DNA of 41,756 bases from Candidatus Altarchaeales archaeon WOR_SM1_SCG (GCA_001723845.1 MCBE01000245.1:1-41756); one strand, 5' to 3'; positions 16,760-25,553 are shown, numbered from the stretch's first letter. Translations and numbers: made by a program. Notes: generated by a model from the letters alone, not told the origin.

Positions 16760-17380
16760 ATGAACGGGCTTTTAATTCTTGCAGGTGGGAAAGGCACACG
16801 GCTGAAAAACAAACCCTTTGTCAAATTCTCGGGAATTCCCATGTTACAAATAATTTACACCGAACTTTCGGGTTTATTTGACGAGGTTGCAATAAGTGCA
16901 AGAAACAGGGAAAACGAAAAAGAGATTAAAAAATTAACAAATAATACGGAAATTATTTATGATAAATGCGAATTCAAATCGTATAATTCCCCTCTTATCG
17001 GGATTGTAAGTGCTTTTTCCGAAATGAAATCAGAAACCGTATTTGTTGTCTCCTGTGATGTCCCGCTGATTAAAAAAGAAATTGCAAAAATAATTTTATC
17101 TGAAATTAAGGGATTTTGCGCGGCAGTTCCCAGAACAGGGAATGATTTTCTTGAACCGCTGATTGCAGCTTATGACAGAGAAGCAATGCTTAAAGCAGGA
17201 AAATCAGTATTTTCGGATGATAAGTCAAAATTAAGTGTTAGAGAAGCACTGGAAGAATTAAATGTTAATTATATTCCCGCCAAAAAATTCAAAAAAATTG
17301 ACCCCGAACTTTCAAGTTTTAAGAATGTTAATACGAGAGAAGAGATGGAGGAACTGGCTTCTGGGAAAAATATGGATTGA
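16760..17380 (+). CDS. mobA: MobA-like molybdenum cofactor guanylyltransferase
   Basis: The 206-aa protein is a nucleotidyltransferase of the MobA type, which links GMP to molybdopterin to make the guanine dinucleotide cofactor. The nucleotide-binding signature ILAGGKGTRLKNKPFVKFSG is at residues 6-25, the metal-binding aspartate is in VVSCDVPLI, and the substrate-binding words FLEPLIAAYDREAM and FKNVNTREEMEEL follow. Length is typical. It could instead serve a related cofactor (a CobY or other NTP-transferase), but the C-terminal words fit MobA best. No other molybdopterin gene is visible in the window. Genes on both sides are accessory. Confidence 0.85.
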   Translation: MNGLLILAGGKGTRLKNKPFVKFSGIPMLQIIYTELSGLFDEVAISARNRENEKEIKKLTNNTEIIYDKCEFKSYNSPLIGIVSAFSEMKSETVFVVSCDVPLIKKEIAKIILSEIKGFCAAVPRTGNDFLEPLIAAYDREAMLKAGKSVFSDDKSKLSVREALEELNVNYIPAKKFKKIDPELSSFKNVNTREEMEELASGKNMD

Positions 17381-17418
17381 TTATTTTTTACAGTTGTAAA
17401 TTTAATTTTAATTATAAA

Positions 17419-17526
17419 TTGACTGAAAAATCTGTTTTAGAAAAGCAAGGTGCTACAGGTAAAGGTACTATGTACAACCTTAATTGGGTGCATAAAGGGG
17501 TCAAAGGGGCATTAAAGGGGCATTAA
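17419..17526 (+). pseudogene. Fossil C-terminal wHTH tail, probably from a Schlafen/AlbA-type protein
   Basis: A 35-codon open stretch reads LTEKSVLEKQGATGKGTMYN then LNWVHKGVKGALKGH and a stop. This resembles the end of a winged-helix domain and the glycine/lysine-rich tail seen at the C-terminus of some AlbA_2-type ATP-binding proteins. No start codon or upstream domain remains, so this is a remnant. Its 3' end runs directly into the iterated GGGGTCA block. The family assignment is tentative. Confidence 0.4.
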
Positions 17527-17648
17527 AGGGGTCAAATATGTCGGATAAATGTCCGATAAATGTCCGTAATGTCCGATAAATGTTGAATGAAAATAAAATG
17601 AGTCATAAAGGGGTCAATGGGTTCATAAAGGGGTCATAAAGGGGTCAA
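17490..17648 (+). repeat. Iterated short repeats (AAAGGGGTCA and GATAAATGTCC)
   Basis: Two word families alternate over about 160 bp: CATAAAGGGGTCA or ATTAAAGGGGC, and GGATAAATGTCC or variants. Spacing is irregular and no spacer-like unique sequences are present, so it is not a CRISPR array. The first copies are in frame with the fossil tail, which suggests that the block began as a coding repeat (KGVKGALKG-type) that later decayed. It precedes the GHKL operon by about 270 bp. Confidence 0.7.
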
Positions 17649-17922
17649 AAACCTACGGATTGTACTGGATTATATTTTATGAAAATGGAAATAAAAATAA
17701 AATTCAATGCCGGAGATTACCAGTGGAAATAGAAAATCATTTATCTTTATGGAGCTGTTCAATAAGTTTTTTTAAATTTGTTTTATATTTAATACTAATT
17801 ATTGAAAAAAACTTAATAGAAAAGAAAAAAAATTAGTTTCAAGAATATTTTCAGTTTGAATTGATGTTATCAATTCCAGATTCAGCAGATAACCTTAAAC
17901 AAAAAATTAAAGAGGAATTAAA
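17649..17922. promoter_or_regulatory. Leader region of the GHKL/radical SAM operon
   Basis: No gene lies in this part of the 541-bp gap after mobA. It becomes very AT-rich from 17760, with TATA-like words (TTTATATTTAATAC near 17783). A clear Shine-Dalgarno-like sequence, AAAGAGGAATTAAAATG, precedes the GHKL start. A promoter within 17770-17830 is likely but not proven. Confidence 0.4.
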
Positions 17923-19584
17923 ATGAAATTTTCAAAATTTGATATAGGAGGCGAAATAATCTCAATATTAACCCGAGGGATGTATCCTGACCCAAGGGAC
18001 GCAATAAGAGAATACATACAAAACTGTATTGATGCGGATTCAAAGGAAATTCTTGTTAAAGTAGGACAGGACACTGTAGTAATACAGGACGACGGTTCAG
18101 GTATGGATCAAAAAACAATGAGAAAGGCAGTACGGATAGGTGTTTCTGATAAAATTCCTTCTAAAGATGTGGGGTTTATGGGTATTGGTATTTACAGTTC
18201 ATTTCATTTATGCGATAAACTTACTATTTATAGTAATCAAGATGATTCTCCAAATAAACTGGAAATTGACTTCAATGGTATGCGAGAATTATTAGATGCT
18301 GAAAAATCATTACGATTAGATTCAAAAATAAGCAGTGAAGAACTCACTGACCTACAAACTTTGCTTGAAACACATCTTTTTGTTTCTGAGGATGGAGATG
18401 TTAAACCTGAAGAGTTTCCGCATAAAGGAACAAGAGTTGAACTGACTGGACTTAAACCTGCGTTCTATACTGAAATATCTGATTTTAATAAATTATCGGA
18501 GTATATACAAGAAGTTGTTCCTTTGCGTTTTGATAAAGAAAATTTTAGATGGGGGGAGTTAATTGAAAATAAAATTACTGAAATTTGTGAAAGAGAAGGG
18601 GCAAAATTTGAACGGGTTGATGTTAATCTACAGGTGCATAATAAATCAAAATACCTTTATAAACCATACAAAAATAGTGATTTTAAAAATGATTCGCCTC
18701 AAGAGCCAAGATTTCATGAAATAAAATATCAAAATAAGTTCTTTGGTGTTGCATGGGGCTGCTTAAATTCTATTAGGCGAAAAATAAACAATAAAGATTT
18801 AAGAGGTTTTTTATTAAAGAAACAAGGATTTGGAATAGGTAAAAGACAAAATCTAATGAAATATTTTCCAGAGGGTCATCAATATTTTGACAGATACATT
18901 GGAGAAGTTATTATTGTGAACAAAGAATTACTTCCAAACGCATCAAGAAGTGACTTAGAACACTCTGCTTTACGTGCATTGTTTTATGATGCTTTTAGAA
19001 AAGTAGCGGCAGAATATGATGGCCATGGGTTTAAATTCCAAAAACAAGATCTAGCAGAAGAAAAATTAAGTGAAATAAAAGGAGAATTACAACAAGAAAA
19101 TCTTCGTTTTAACGAATCAGAGGAAAATGCGGAAAAATTAATTGACCAGGTAGTTAAGGTAAAAAAAATCAGTGATAATATTGATATACGTTTAAAAGAT
19201 AGCAAGTACATAAAACCTGAAGATAAAAAATTAGCCGATGAATTAAAAAAGCAAGCCAAGTCATTAGAATATTCTATACAAAACAAAATACATGATATTT
19301 CAAGAAAAACAATATCACAAAGAAAAAAAACAAAAGCGAAAAAAAGAAAAGGTGAAACTCCTATTGAAAGAGCAAAGAAATTATCGGGAATAGATTTACC
19401 TAAAATTGAAACAAAAAAATATGAAACTCTCGTTGAAGTATTTGAGGATTTAGATATAGAACTAAGTGAGGAAATAAGAAAGGCATTATATATAATTGAT
19501 GAAAAGTTTATTCAATCACAAGCTGAAAATAAAGAACACTATTTCCAATTATTAAATGAATTAAAAGACCAAATAACAGATTAG
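17923..19584 (+). CDS. GHKL (Hsp90-like) ATPase of an accessory operon
   Basis: The 553-aa protein has an N-terminal GHKL ATPase domain with an intact nucleotide site: N box REYIQNCIDADS (Glu30 as likely catalytic base, Asn34 for magnesium), G1 box QDDGSGMD (56-62) and G2 box GFMGIGIYSSF (84-94). The middle (about 110-370) has the transducer-like part with the segment SRSDLEHSALRALFYDAFRK. The C-terminal third is charged and coiled-coil rich (about 380-480), ending in a small helical part. The architecture recalls Hsp90-like, MORC-like or topoisomerase-VI-B-like ATPases of conflict systems rather than histidine kinases. It opens a tightly packed operon with the 332-aa protein and the radical SAM gene. 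Confidence 0.88.
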   Translation: MKFSKFDIGGEIISILTRGMYPDPRDAIREYIQNCIDADSKEILVKVGQDTVVIQDDGSGMDQKTMRKAVRIGVSDKIPSKDVGFMGIGIYSSFHLCDKLTIYSNQDDSPNKLEIDFNGMRELLDAEKSLRLDSKISSEELTDLQTLLETHLFVSEDGDVKPEEFPHKGTRVELTGLKPAFYTEISDFNKLSEYIQEVVPLRFDKENFRWGELIENKITEICEREGAKFERVDVNLQVHNKSKYLYKPYKNSDFKNDSPQEPRFHEIKYQNKFFGVAWGCLNSIRRKINNKDLRGFLLKKQGFGIGKRQNLMKYFPEGHQYFDRYIGEVIIVNKELLPNASRSDLEHSALRALFYDAFRKVAAEYDGHGFKFQKQDLAEEKLSEIKGELQQENLRFNESEENAEKLIDQVVKVKKISDNIDIRLKDSKYIKPEDKKLADELKKQAKSLEYSIQNKIHDISRKTISQRKKTKAKKRKGETPIERAKKLSGIDLPKIETKKYETLVEVFEDLDIELSEEIRKALYIIDEKFIQSQAENKEHYFQLLNELKDQITD

Positions 19585-19590
19585 ATAGAT

Positions 19591-20589
19591 ATGAGTAATT
19601 TTAAAAGTAGTAAAAATAAGGATTTTATAAGAAGTAATTGGGGTAAACCGTTATTAGATTTCATTTATACAAACATTAACTGTAAGTTAGTATATATGGG
19701 TCTTCCATCCCCCAATGCTGAGGATATAAAAGAGTGGATAGATTATTTGAGTAAAGTAATTGCATTTCAATGTAGAGATTATCCAAAACCATCTGATCCT
19801 GCTACACAGAGTAAAGAGGCCGTTCACAAACTTGAAAAAATGCTATTGGATTTTCAAAGGATGAAAAAAATTGAATCTTTTGCAGTTTATGACGGTTATA
19901 TTGAAGAAGTAATACTAAACAGAAGAGATCTGTCACTTATTGAATTTAATCAAGATGAGACTGTGATGGTATATAATCTTGACTTTTGTAATGAGATTGA
20001 TTCACCATTAGACTATATGGATAAAAACGGTGAACCTAAAAAGGCATATAAATTTCAAGTAATTAAAGAGATTTTACAATTACAGAAAAGTATTGAGGAT
20101 TCAAGTCAAAAATTCATAATGTTTTTAACGATTCGTGCAAAATTTGAGGACGAAGATATATCAGAATTTATTAAAAATACAAACAACGAAACAATCAAAC
20201 AACTCATCAAGAATTATTCAAATATTTCTGGTATTGACAAAAAAGCAAGAATTCTGCGTATTTACATAATAGAAACATTAAGAAATTTTTTTCAGCACTA
20301 TGAATATATCCCAAGATTTCTTCCAACGATACAATATAAAGGAACGGGGAATGCAAATATCTTGCATTTTACAGTTATTGGGACAAGAACAGAACCAACA
20401 GCCGGTGGCACCGTCTATTGGCATCAAGATTTAAAAACTTTATGCGGGCAAAAATTTATCACAGTAAAAAATGAAGCGTTTATTAGGATTACAAAGAATG
20501 AGTTAGACGAAACAGAATGTACTTTAAATCCAATTAGATCATTTCGTGATAAAAAAGAGTTTAAAGATTATTGGCAAAAAGCAGAATGA
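19591..20589 (+). CDS. Uncharacterised 332-aa protein of the GHKL/radical SAM operon
   Basis: I do not recognise a named family. An early segment LVYMGLPSPNAEDIKEW (about 33-49) and a later YNLDFCNEIDSP (about 129-140) alternate strands, glycines and acidic residues in a way that loosely recalls Rossmann-like methyltransferases, but no SAM-binding GxGxG is evident. A middle part (KFIMFLTIRAKF) looks like a buried strand. The C-terminus contains a strand-rich region (NILHFTVIGTRTEPTAGGTV). It starts 6 bp after the GHKL stop and its stop overlaps the ATG of the radical SAM gene (ATGA). It is therefore very likely a functional partner of both. Confidence 0.8.
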   Translation: MSNFKSSKNKDFIRSNWGKPLLDFIYTNINCKLVYMGLPSPNAEDIKEWIDYLSKVIAFQCRDYPKPSDPATQSKEAVHKLEKMLLDFQRMKKIESFAVYDGYIEEVILNRRDLSLIEFNQDETVMVYNLDFCNEIDSPLDYMDKNGEPKKAYKFQVIKEILQLQKSIEDSSQKFIMFLTIRAKFEDEDISEFIKNTNNETIKQLIKNYSNISGIDKKARILRIYIIETLRNFFQHYEYIPRFLPTIQYKGTGNANILHFTVIGTRTEPTAGGTVYWHQDLKTLCGQKFITVKNEAFIRITKNELDETECTLNPIRSFRDKKEFKDYWQKAE

Positions 20590-22505
20590 ATAAGAAAAGA
20601 AATATCTTACTTGTAGAACCCAGATATAAAAATAAATACCCTCCAATAGGATTGATGAAACTTGCCACATATCACCGTAATTTAGGTGATAATGTTGTTT
20701 TCTTTAAAGGTGACTTAAAAGATTTTGTTATTGAAAATATTTATAATGAGGTTTTAGAAAAACTCAAACAGATTGAAAATGATATGGATTGGGAAAAACA
20801 AAGAACAAACATTATCAGATATATAAAAACAAAAAACAGATACATTCTTGAGGATATATTAAATGGTTTAACAAAAAATAAACCACTATTAACAGAATGT
20901 CTTAACAGTTATAGTGATTTTTATAAAAAGAGAGAATATCTAAAAAATCCGCGTTGGGACAGAATTTATATTTCAACATTATTTACTTTTTATTGGAAAA
21001 TTACAATTGAAACAATAAACTTTGCAAAAAATCTTGTAAAAGATATAGAAGAATTAAAGGTTGGAGGTGTGATGGCTACTGTACTGTCTGATGAAATTAA
21101 AAGAGAAACGGGGATTAAACCATGGTGTGGCTTACTTGATAAACCAAGTATTTTAGACGATAATGATATTATTGTTGATGAGTTGCCTTTAGATTACTCA
21201 ATTTTAGATGAAATAGATTATAAATATCCTGAAAACAACGCTTATTATTCATATATGACTAGGGGTTGTCCAAATGATTGTGAATTTTGCGCAGTCTCAA
21301 AGATAGAACCAAAATATAAAGAATATATTTCAATTAAAAAGAATTTTGAACACGTAAGAAAAAAGTTCGGGGAAAAACAAAATCTGCTATTATTAGATAA
21401 TAATGTTTTGGCTTCTCCTCGTTTTCCCGAAATAATAGAGGAAATAAAAAATCTTGGTTTTGTAAAAGGTGCCACTTATGTTGAACCCAATCAATTTGAA
21501 ATCGCAATCTCAAATTTAAAAAAAGGTAAAAATGATGATGCATATGTTAAAAAAACATTTTATCTAATTCATGATTTATTGAACAAACTTGAAAGATATA
21601 AAAATGTTAGGCAGGAAGTTGTTCGAGAGGTTTATAATATTTTAGGGAAATATGATTTATTAAAAATTGAAACTGCAACCAAATCAAATTTACTCAAAGT
21701 TTATCCTATTCTATCAGATATTTATGAAAAGTACAGGTACAAAGGAAAAAAATCAAGGCACGTTGATTTTAATCAGGGAGTAGACGCTCGTTATATCACA
21801 GAGAAAAAAATGAAGTTATTGAGTGAAATTCCTATTAAACCACTAAGGATAGCATTTGATAACATTAAACTTAAAGATAAGTATGTAAAATCTGTTAAAT
21901 GGGCTGCAAAATATGCTATTCGAGACATTTCAAATTATCTGTTATATAATTACAAAGATAAACCAGATGATTTATACCAGAGATTAAGGATTAGTGTTGA
22001 TTTATGCGAAGAGTTGGATGTGAATATTTATTCTTTCCCTATGAAATATATACCCATACATGGTGATGATTCAAAAGACAGAAGTTTTCTTGAGAAACGC
22101 TGGAACAAGAAATTTATTGGGGCGATCCAAGCAATTCTGAACGCAACAAAAGGTAAGGTTGGTAGAGGTAAAAGTTTTTTTGAAAGAGCGTTTGGAAAAA
22201 ATTTAGATGAATTTCACGAGTTACTTTATATGCCTGAGACATATATCATTTATAGAAAAATATTTGAGGAATTGGGTTATACTCAAGAATGGAGGAAGGC
22301 ATACAAACAACTTACTGAAAAGGAAAGAAAGAAAGCCAATAAAATAATTGAAACAAACGATTTCAGTAATTACTATTTAAAAACAAAAAATAAAAAAATT
22401 ATGGAAGTGCTAAAACATTACACTATAAAACGGGATGATGTGAAAAAAGAGGACGAAGGATTTAAAGATTTAAAAAACAAATTTGATGGTTTGATAAAAA
22501 CTTGA
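20586..22505 (+). CDS. Radical SAM protein with degenerate cobalamin-binding-like N-terminus (paralogue 1)
   Basis: The 639-aa protein starts with a B12-binding-like fold (ILLVEPRYKNKYPPIGLMKL at residues 7-26; VGGVMAT near 160), which lacks the DxHxxG cobalamin motif. The radical SAM cluster CxxxCxxC is Cys228, Cys232 and Cys235 in TRGCPNDCEFCAV. Downstream words VDFNQGVDARYITEKK and RIAFDNIKLK match paralogue 2 (24414-25553). This copy has extra inserts of about 90 residues before the cluster and about 100 after it. The preferred ATG at 20586 overlaps the preceding stop; the track start is a TTG. Substrate is unknown; the operon context suggests modification of a macromolecule. Confidence 0.88.
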   Translation: MNKKRNILLVEPRYKNKYPPIGLMKLATYHRNLGDNVVFFKGDLKDFVIENIYNEVLEKLKQIENDMDWEKQRTNIIRYIKTKNRYILEDILNGLTKNKPLLTECLNSYSDFYKKREYLKNPRWDRIYISTLFTFYWKITIETINFAKNLVKDIEELKVGGVMATVLSDEIKRETGIKPWCGLLDKPSILDDNDIIVDELPLDYSILDEIDYKYPENNAYYSYMTRGCPNDCEFCAVSKIEPKYKEYISIKKNFEHVRKKFGEKQNLLLLDNNVLASPRFPEIIEEIKNLGFVKGATYVEPNQFEIAISNLKKGKNDDAYVKKTFYLIHDLLNKLERYKNVRQEVVREVYNILGKYDLLKIETATKSNLLKVYPILSDIYEKYRYKGKKSRHVDFNQGVDARYITEKKMKLLSEIPIKPLRIAFDNIKLKDKYVKSVKWAAKYAIRDISNYLLYNYKDKPDDLYQRLRISVDLCEELDVNIYSFPMKYIPIHGDDSKDRSFLEKRWNKKFIGAIQAILNATKGKVGRGKSFFERAFGKNLDEFHELLYMPETYIIYRKIFEELGYTQEWRKAYKQLTEKERKKANKIIETNDFSNYYLKTKNKKIMEVLKHYTIKRDDVKKEDEGFKDLKNKFDGLIKT

Positions 22506-22552
22506 ATTTGACATAAAAAGTTTCAACAAAAAACAACTCAAAAACAATAAAA

Positions 22553-23947
22553 ATGGACTTAGAAGGTTACACCCGTCGAGAACTGCAAAAACAAACCCCT
22601 GAAGAAGAAATCATAAACCAATTATCATCCCTGATAATTAAAATTAAATTCAACGATAATTCTAATGAAATCAACAAGCAAAAAGCATCCGCATTAGCCG
22701 ATGCCGTGCTTCACGAAGTCAAAAAAACCAACAAGGAAATCAAAAATGAATTTATTAAAAATTTATTAACCTCGCCAAAGGCATGCGTCAAAATGGGTGA
22801 AATGGGCGTCGGCTCCCGCGGGGAAGGTGACTTCTTTGTTCACAGGAAAATAGGGAAAATCGCTTCATTAGGTGCGAAAGCAATGATCCTCCCGGATGCA
22901 CAGGACGATGCGGGAGTCGTGAAAACAGATACCGGGGAATTGGTGGTTGTCGCGGTTGACGGCACTCACTCCCGGCTCAGTGAATATCCATTCATTGCCG
23001 GCTTTCATGTTGCTCGCGCCGCTCTCAGGGACATTTATGTAAACGGTGCAAAGCCTGTTGCATTACTTGATGATTTGCATCTTGCGGATGACGGCGATGT
23101 CGGCAGGTTGTTTGATTTTGTCGCAGGAATTTCCGCCGTGGGTGAATTAACAAATATTCCTTTAATTGCCGGCTCAACTCTTCGCATCGGAGGGGACATG
23201 GTGATTGGCGAGAGAATGGTTTCGGGAGTCGGTGCGGTCGGGATTGCGAAAAGCGAGAGCCAGGTTACGGCACGAAAAAACATCAAGTGCGGGGATAAAA
23301 TTTTAATGACTTTAGGCTGCGGCGGGGGAACGATTGCAACTGCTGCAATTTATTCAGGGAATTTTGATGTTGTCGCAGAAACCCTTGATGTGGGCTTTAT
23401 GAAAGCAGGTGATGCGCTTCACAATTCAGGAATGCTTGAAAAAATTCATGCGATGCTGGATGTCACAAACGGCGGGCTTCGCGGGGATGCGAATGAGATT
23501 ATAGGTACTTTGAAAAATAATAAAAATAAAAATTGCGGTTTAATTTTTCATGAATCAAAAATCAAGAAACTTGTGAATCCGAAGGTATATGAATTACTGG
23601 AAAATTTAGACATTGATTATCTCGGCGTTTCAATTGATTCTTTAATGCTCTTTGTCTCACCAAAAAACTGTGATGAGGTAATGAATGTTATTAAAAATGC
23701 GGGTGTTGAAATAGACATCATAGGCGAGGTCGTCCCCGGTGATTCGGCAGTGCTTGTTTGCGAGAACGGATGCAAAAAAGAATTAAAACCGTTATTCAGG
23801 GAGTCCGGGTACACGAAGATTAAAAAGGTTATCGGCGAGAAGACACCCGAAGAATTTGAGGAGATGAAGGAGAAAGTTTCAGGTGCTTACAGGGAGACAA
23901 TTGAAAAGAGAGAAAAAATCATAAAATTTATTAAAAATAATAATTAA
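22553..23947 (+). CDS. AIR synthase/SelD-related protein (methanogen-type)
   Basis: The 464-aa protein belongs to the PurM/SelD superfamily of ATP-dependent enzymes. Recognisable words are GSRGEGDFFVHRKIG, DDAGVVKTDTGELVVVAVDG (the catalytic Asp region), FHVARAALRDIYVNGAKPVA, and MLDVTNGGLRGDANEIIGTL. Archaeal members are known as SelD-related or methanogenesis-marker-type proteins, whose chemistry is not settled. An N-terminal extension of about 95 residues precedes the core. It starts 47 bp after the first accessory operon, and the dys fragment follows it. This gene is probably part of the ancestral chromosome backbone. Confidence 0.85.
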   Translation: MDLEGYTRRELQKQTPEEEIINQLSSLIIKIKFNDNSNEINKQKASALADAVLHEVKKTNKEIKNEFIKNLLTSPKACVKMGEMGVGSRGEGDFFVHRKIGKIASLGAKAMILPDAQDDAGVVKTDTGELVVVAVDGTHSRLSEYPFIAGFHVARAALRDIYVNGAKPVALLDDLHLADDGDVGRLFDFVAGISAVGELTNIPLIAGSTLRIGGDMVIGERMVSGVGAVGIAKSESQVTARKNIKCGDKILMTLGCGGGTIATAAIYSGNFDVVAETLDVGFMKAGDALHNSGMLEKIHAMLDVTNGGLRGDANEIIGTLKNNKNKNCGLIFHESKIKKLVNPKVYELLENLDIDYLGVSIDSLMLFVSPKNCDEVMNVIKNAGVEIDIIGEVVPGDSAVLVCENGCKKELKPLFRESGYTKIKKVIGEKTPEEFEEMKEKVSGAYRETIEKREKIIKFIKNNN

Positions 23948-24016
23948 TAGAATAATCAAAATAATAATTAATAGAATAATTAATAGAATAATTAATAGAA
24001 TAATCAACAATCAAAC
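23936..24016 (+). repeat. AT-rich microsatellite (AATAATTAATAG units)
   Basis: Imperfect repeats of about 12-13 bp (AATAATTAATAGAATAAT and variants) fill the gap between the AIR-synthase-like gene and the truncated dys copy. No spacer sequences or palindromic repeat units exist, so CRISPR is excluded. The block may have served as the original promoter region of dys. Confidence 0.75.
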
Positions 24017-24328
24017 ATGAAAAAGGTCTCTGACATAAACCTTAAAAAAGGAATGACTGCAAATGAACTGGTAGAACAGATGTACAAAAGCGGCGGCTTC
24101 ACTGCAAAAAAATTAGCGGCAGGCGTAAACATTCTTGAAACAATGGTAAAAGACCCAGACTGTAAAATTTTTCTTTCATTTCCCGCCTGCATCATTTCAA
24201 CGGGAACAAGAGGCATAATAAGGGATTTAATTAAAACAACCTTCAGAAAGGTTGATCATCATAGCGAGTTAGGGGGTTTTCAACCCCCTAATGCACAGAT
24301 GGGTGCTTCTGTGACTTATATAGTTTAA
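24017..24328 (+). pseudogene. Truncated deoxyhypusine synthase copy (5' fragment)
   Basis: Codons 1-73 of deoxyhypusine synthase are present (MKKVSDINLKKGMTANELVE and SGGFTAKKLAAGVNILE). Identity ends near 24234, in LIRDLIK-like sequence (RDLIKT), where a palindromic repeat begins; the frame then runs through repeat sequence to a stop at 24326-24328. Compared with the intact gene, only about six substitutions occur in 217 bp, and five of them are synonymous. The catalytic lysine region is missing, so it cannot be active. It forms the left direct repeat of the radical SAM/ParB/Mrr cassette. Confidence 0.9.
24236..24322 (+). repeat. Palindromic repeat element (short copy), ends the dys fragment
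   Basis: The block starts AACAACCTTCAGAAAGGTTG, contains TTGATCATCATAGCGA and the hairpin TAGGGGGTTTT CAACCCCCTA, then ATGCACAGATGGGTGCTTCT and GTGACTTATA. The same words in the same order occur on the minus strand of 34744-34892, with an extra stretch of about 60 bp there. Two copies of this kind indicate a dispersed structured repeat. It lies at the breakpoint of the dys fragment. Confidence 0.75.
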
Positions 24329-24366
24329 CTTAATACGATTAAAAATAATAGCTGGCAGATTTCAAA

Positions 24367-24413
24367 AATTTAAATCTCTTGAATTTTAATTAATAACAAC
24401 AAGCAACAACAAA
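24367..24413 (+). promoter_or_regulatory. Leader of radical SAM paralogue 2, copied from the dys leader
   Basis: TCTCTTGAATTTTAATTAAT followed by AACAACAAGCAACAAC matches the sequence before the intact dys gene (27681-27722). The similarity continues over the start codon (GTGAAAAAGG versus ATGAAAAAGG). The radical SAM gene thus seems to use a copy of the dys promoter and leader. Confidence 0.7.
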
Positions 24414-25553
24414 GTGAAAAAGGATATATTATTAGTTGAGCCTGCATATAAGAATCCATACCCTCCATTGGGTTTAATGAAAATTTCAACATGGCACAAG
24501 AGGAAGGGAGATAATGTGGATTTTATTAAAGATACCCCACATGATCCTAAACTCGATCTTTTTGAAAAAAATAATGTGTGTTATAAAAAACTCAGAGATC
24601 ACTATGACATTGTATATGTAACAAGTTTGTTCACATATCAAGCTCATTATGTTGCTACTTCAGTAAATTACTACAAAAATAGATTCCCTGATTCTCAAAT
24701 AAGAGTGGGTGGAATTATGGCAACGCTCATGCCGGAATATATCGAGAAAAAGACAGGTATAAACCCACATATTGGTCTACTCCAAGGAGTTGAAGACTGT
24801 CCACCAGATTATTCATTGTTCCCTAACTTAGAATATTCAGTCACTTTTGCAACAAGAGGATGCCGTAGAGATTGTCCTTTCTGTGCCGTGAAGAAACATG
24901 AGCCAGAGTTTTTTGTAAAAGAAAATTGGCCTGGAGACATAGACATCACAAAAAAAGGAATTATTTTTTGGGATAATAATTGGCTTATGTCACCTAACTT
25001 TGAAAAAGATGTTGAAAGATTACTAGAATTTAAAAAGATAGGGATAAAAAACATTGACTTCAATCAGGGGTTAGATTGTAGAGTATTTGACGAATATAAG
25101 GCAAAGTTGTTGAGAAAAGTAAATCCCAAACCATTAAGATTTGCATTTGATAATTGCTCAGAGGACGGGCATATACAAAAAGCTATCAAATTAGCGCAAA
25201 AAAAAGGTTTTAATGATATAAGAGTTTATGTCTTATATAATTTTGAAGACCCTAGTGACACACCAGAATATTTTTACTATAGAATCAACGAGATAAATAA
25301 ATTAGAGGCGTTATCATATCCAATGCGTTATCGCCCTCTAAATGATCTCACTGGACAATACATTTCGGATAACTGGGATAAAGAATTGTTACGGGCTTTG
25401 AAATTGTCACTTATGTTTTATTATCAAAAGGGCATGGTTACAAAAAATCGTGAATCTTTTAAGAAAATTTATGGAAATAACCCCGATGAATTTAAAGAAA
25501 AGTTATACCTAATATATAAACATGATAAACAACTTAAGAAAAAAAAGACATAA
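24414..25553 (+). CDS. Radical SAM protein with degenerate cobalamin-binding-like N-terminus (paralogue 2)
   Basis: The 379-aa protein is a compact version of the 20586-22505 product. The N-terminal B12-binding-like part shows ILLVEPAYKNPYPPLGLMKI (5-24) and VGGIMATLMPEYI. The cluster motif is Cys150, Cys154 and Cys157 in TRGCRRDCPFCAV. Shared downstream words are IDFNQGLDCRVFDEYKAKLL and LRFAFDNCSED. The start is GTG at 24414. It precedes the ParB-like gene by 44 bp in the same orientation. No DxHxxG motif is present, so cobalamin binding is uncertain. It probably acts with the ParB-like and Mrr-like proteins. Confidence 0.88.
   Translation: MKKDILLVEPAYKNPYPPLGLMKISTWHKRKGDNVDFIKDTPHDPKLDLFEKNNVCYKKLRDHYDIVYVTSLFTYQAHYVATSVNYYKNRFPDSQIRVGGIMATLMPEYIEKKTGINPHIGLLQGVEDCPPDYSLFPNLEYSVTFATRGCRRDCPFCAVKKHEPEFFVKENWPGDIDITKKGIIFWDNNWLMSPNFEKDVERLLEFKKIGIKNIDFNQGLDCRVFDEYKAKLLRKVNPKPLRFAFDNCSEDGHIQKAIKLAQKKGFNDIRVYVLYNFEDPSDTPEYFYYRINEINKLEALSYPMRYRPLNDLTGQYISDNWDKELLRALKLSLMFYYQKGMVTKNRESFKKIYGNNPDEFKEKLYLIYKHDKQLKKKKT

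Noticed and set aside
17490-17648. Possible CRISPR array
   Set aside because: Repeats are short, irregular and lack unique spacers, and no cas gene is visible.
23936-24016. Possible CRISPR or iteron origin
   Set aside because: It is a simple AT-rich tandem repeat of about 12-13 bp without spacers and next to no replication gene.
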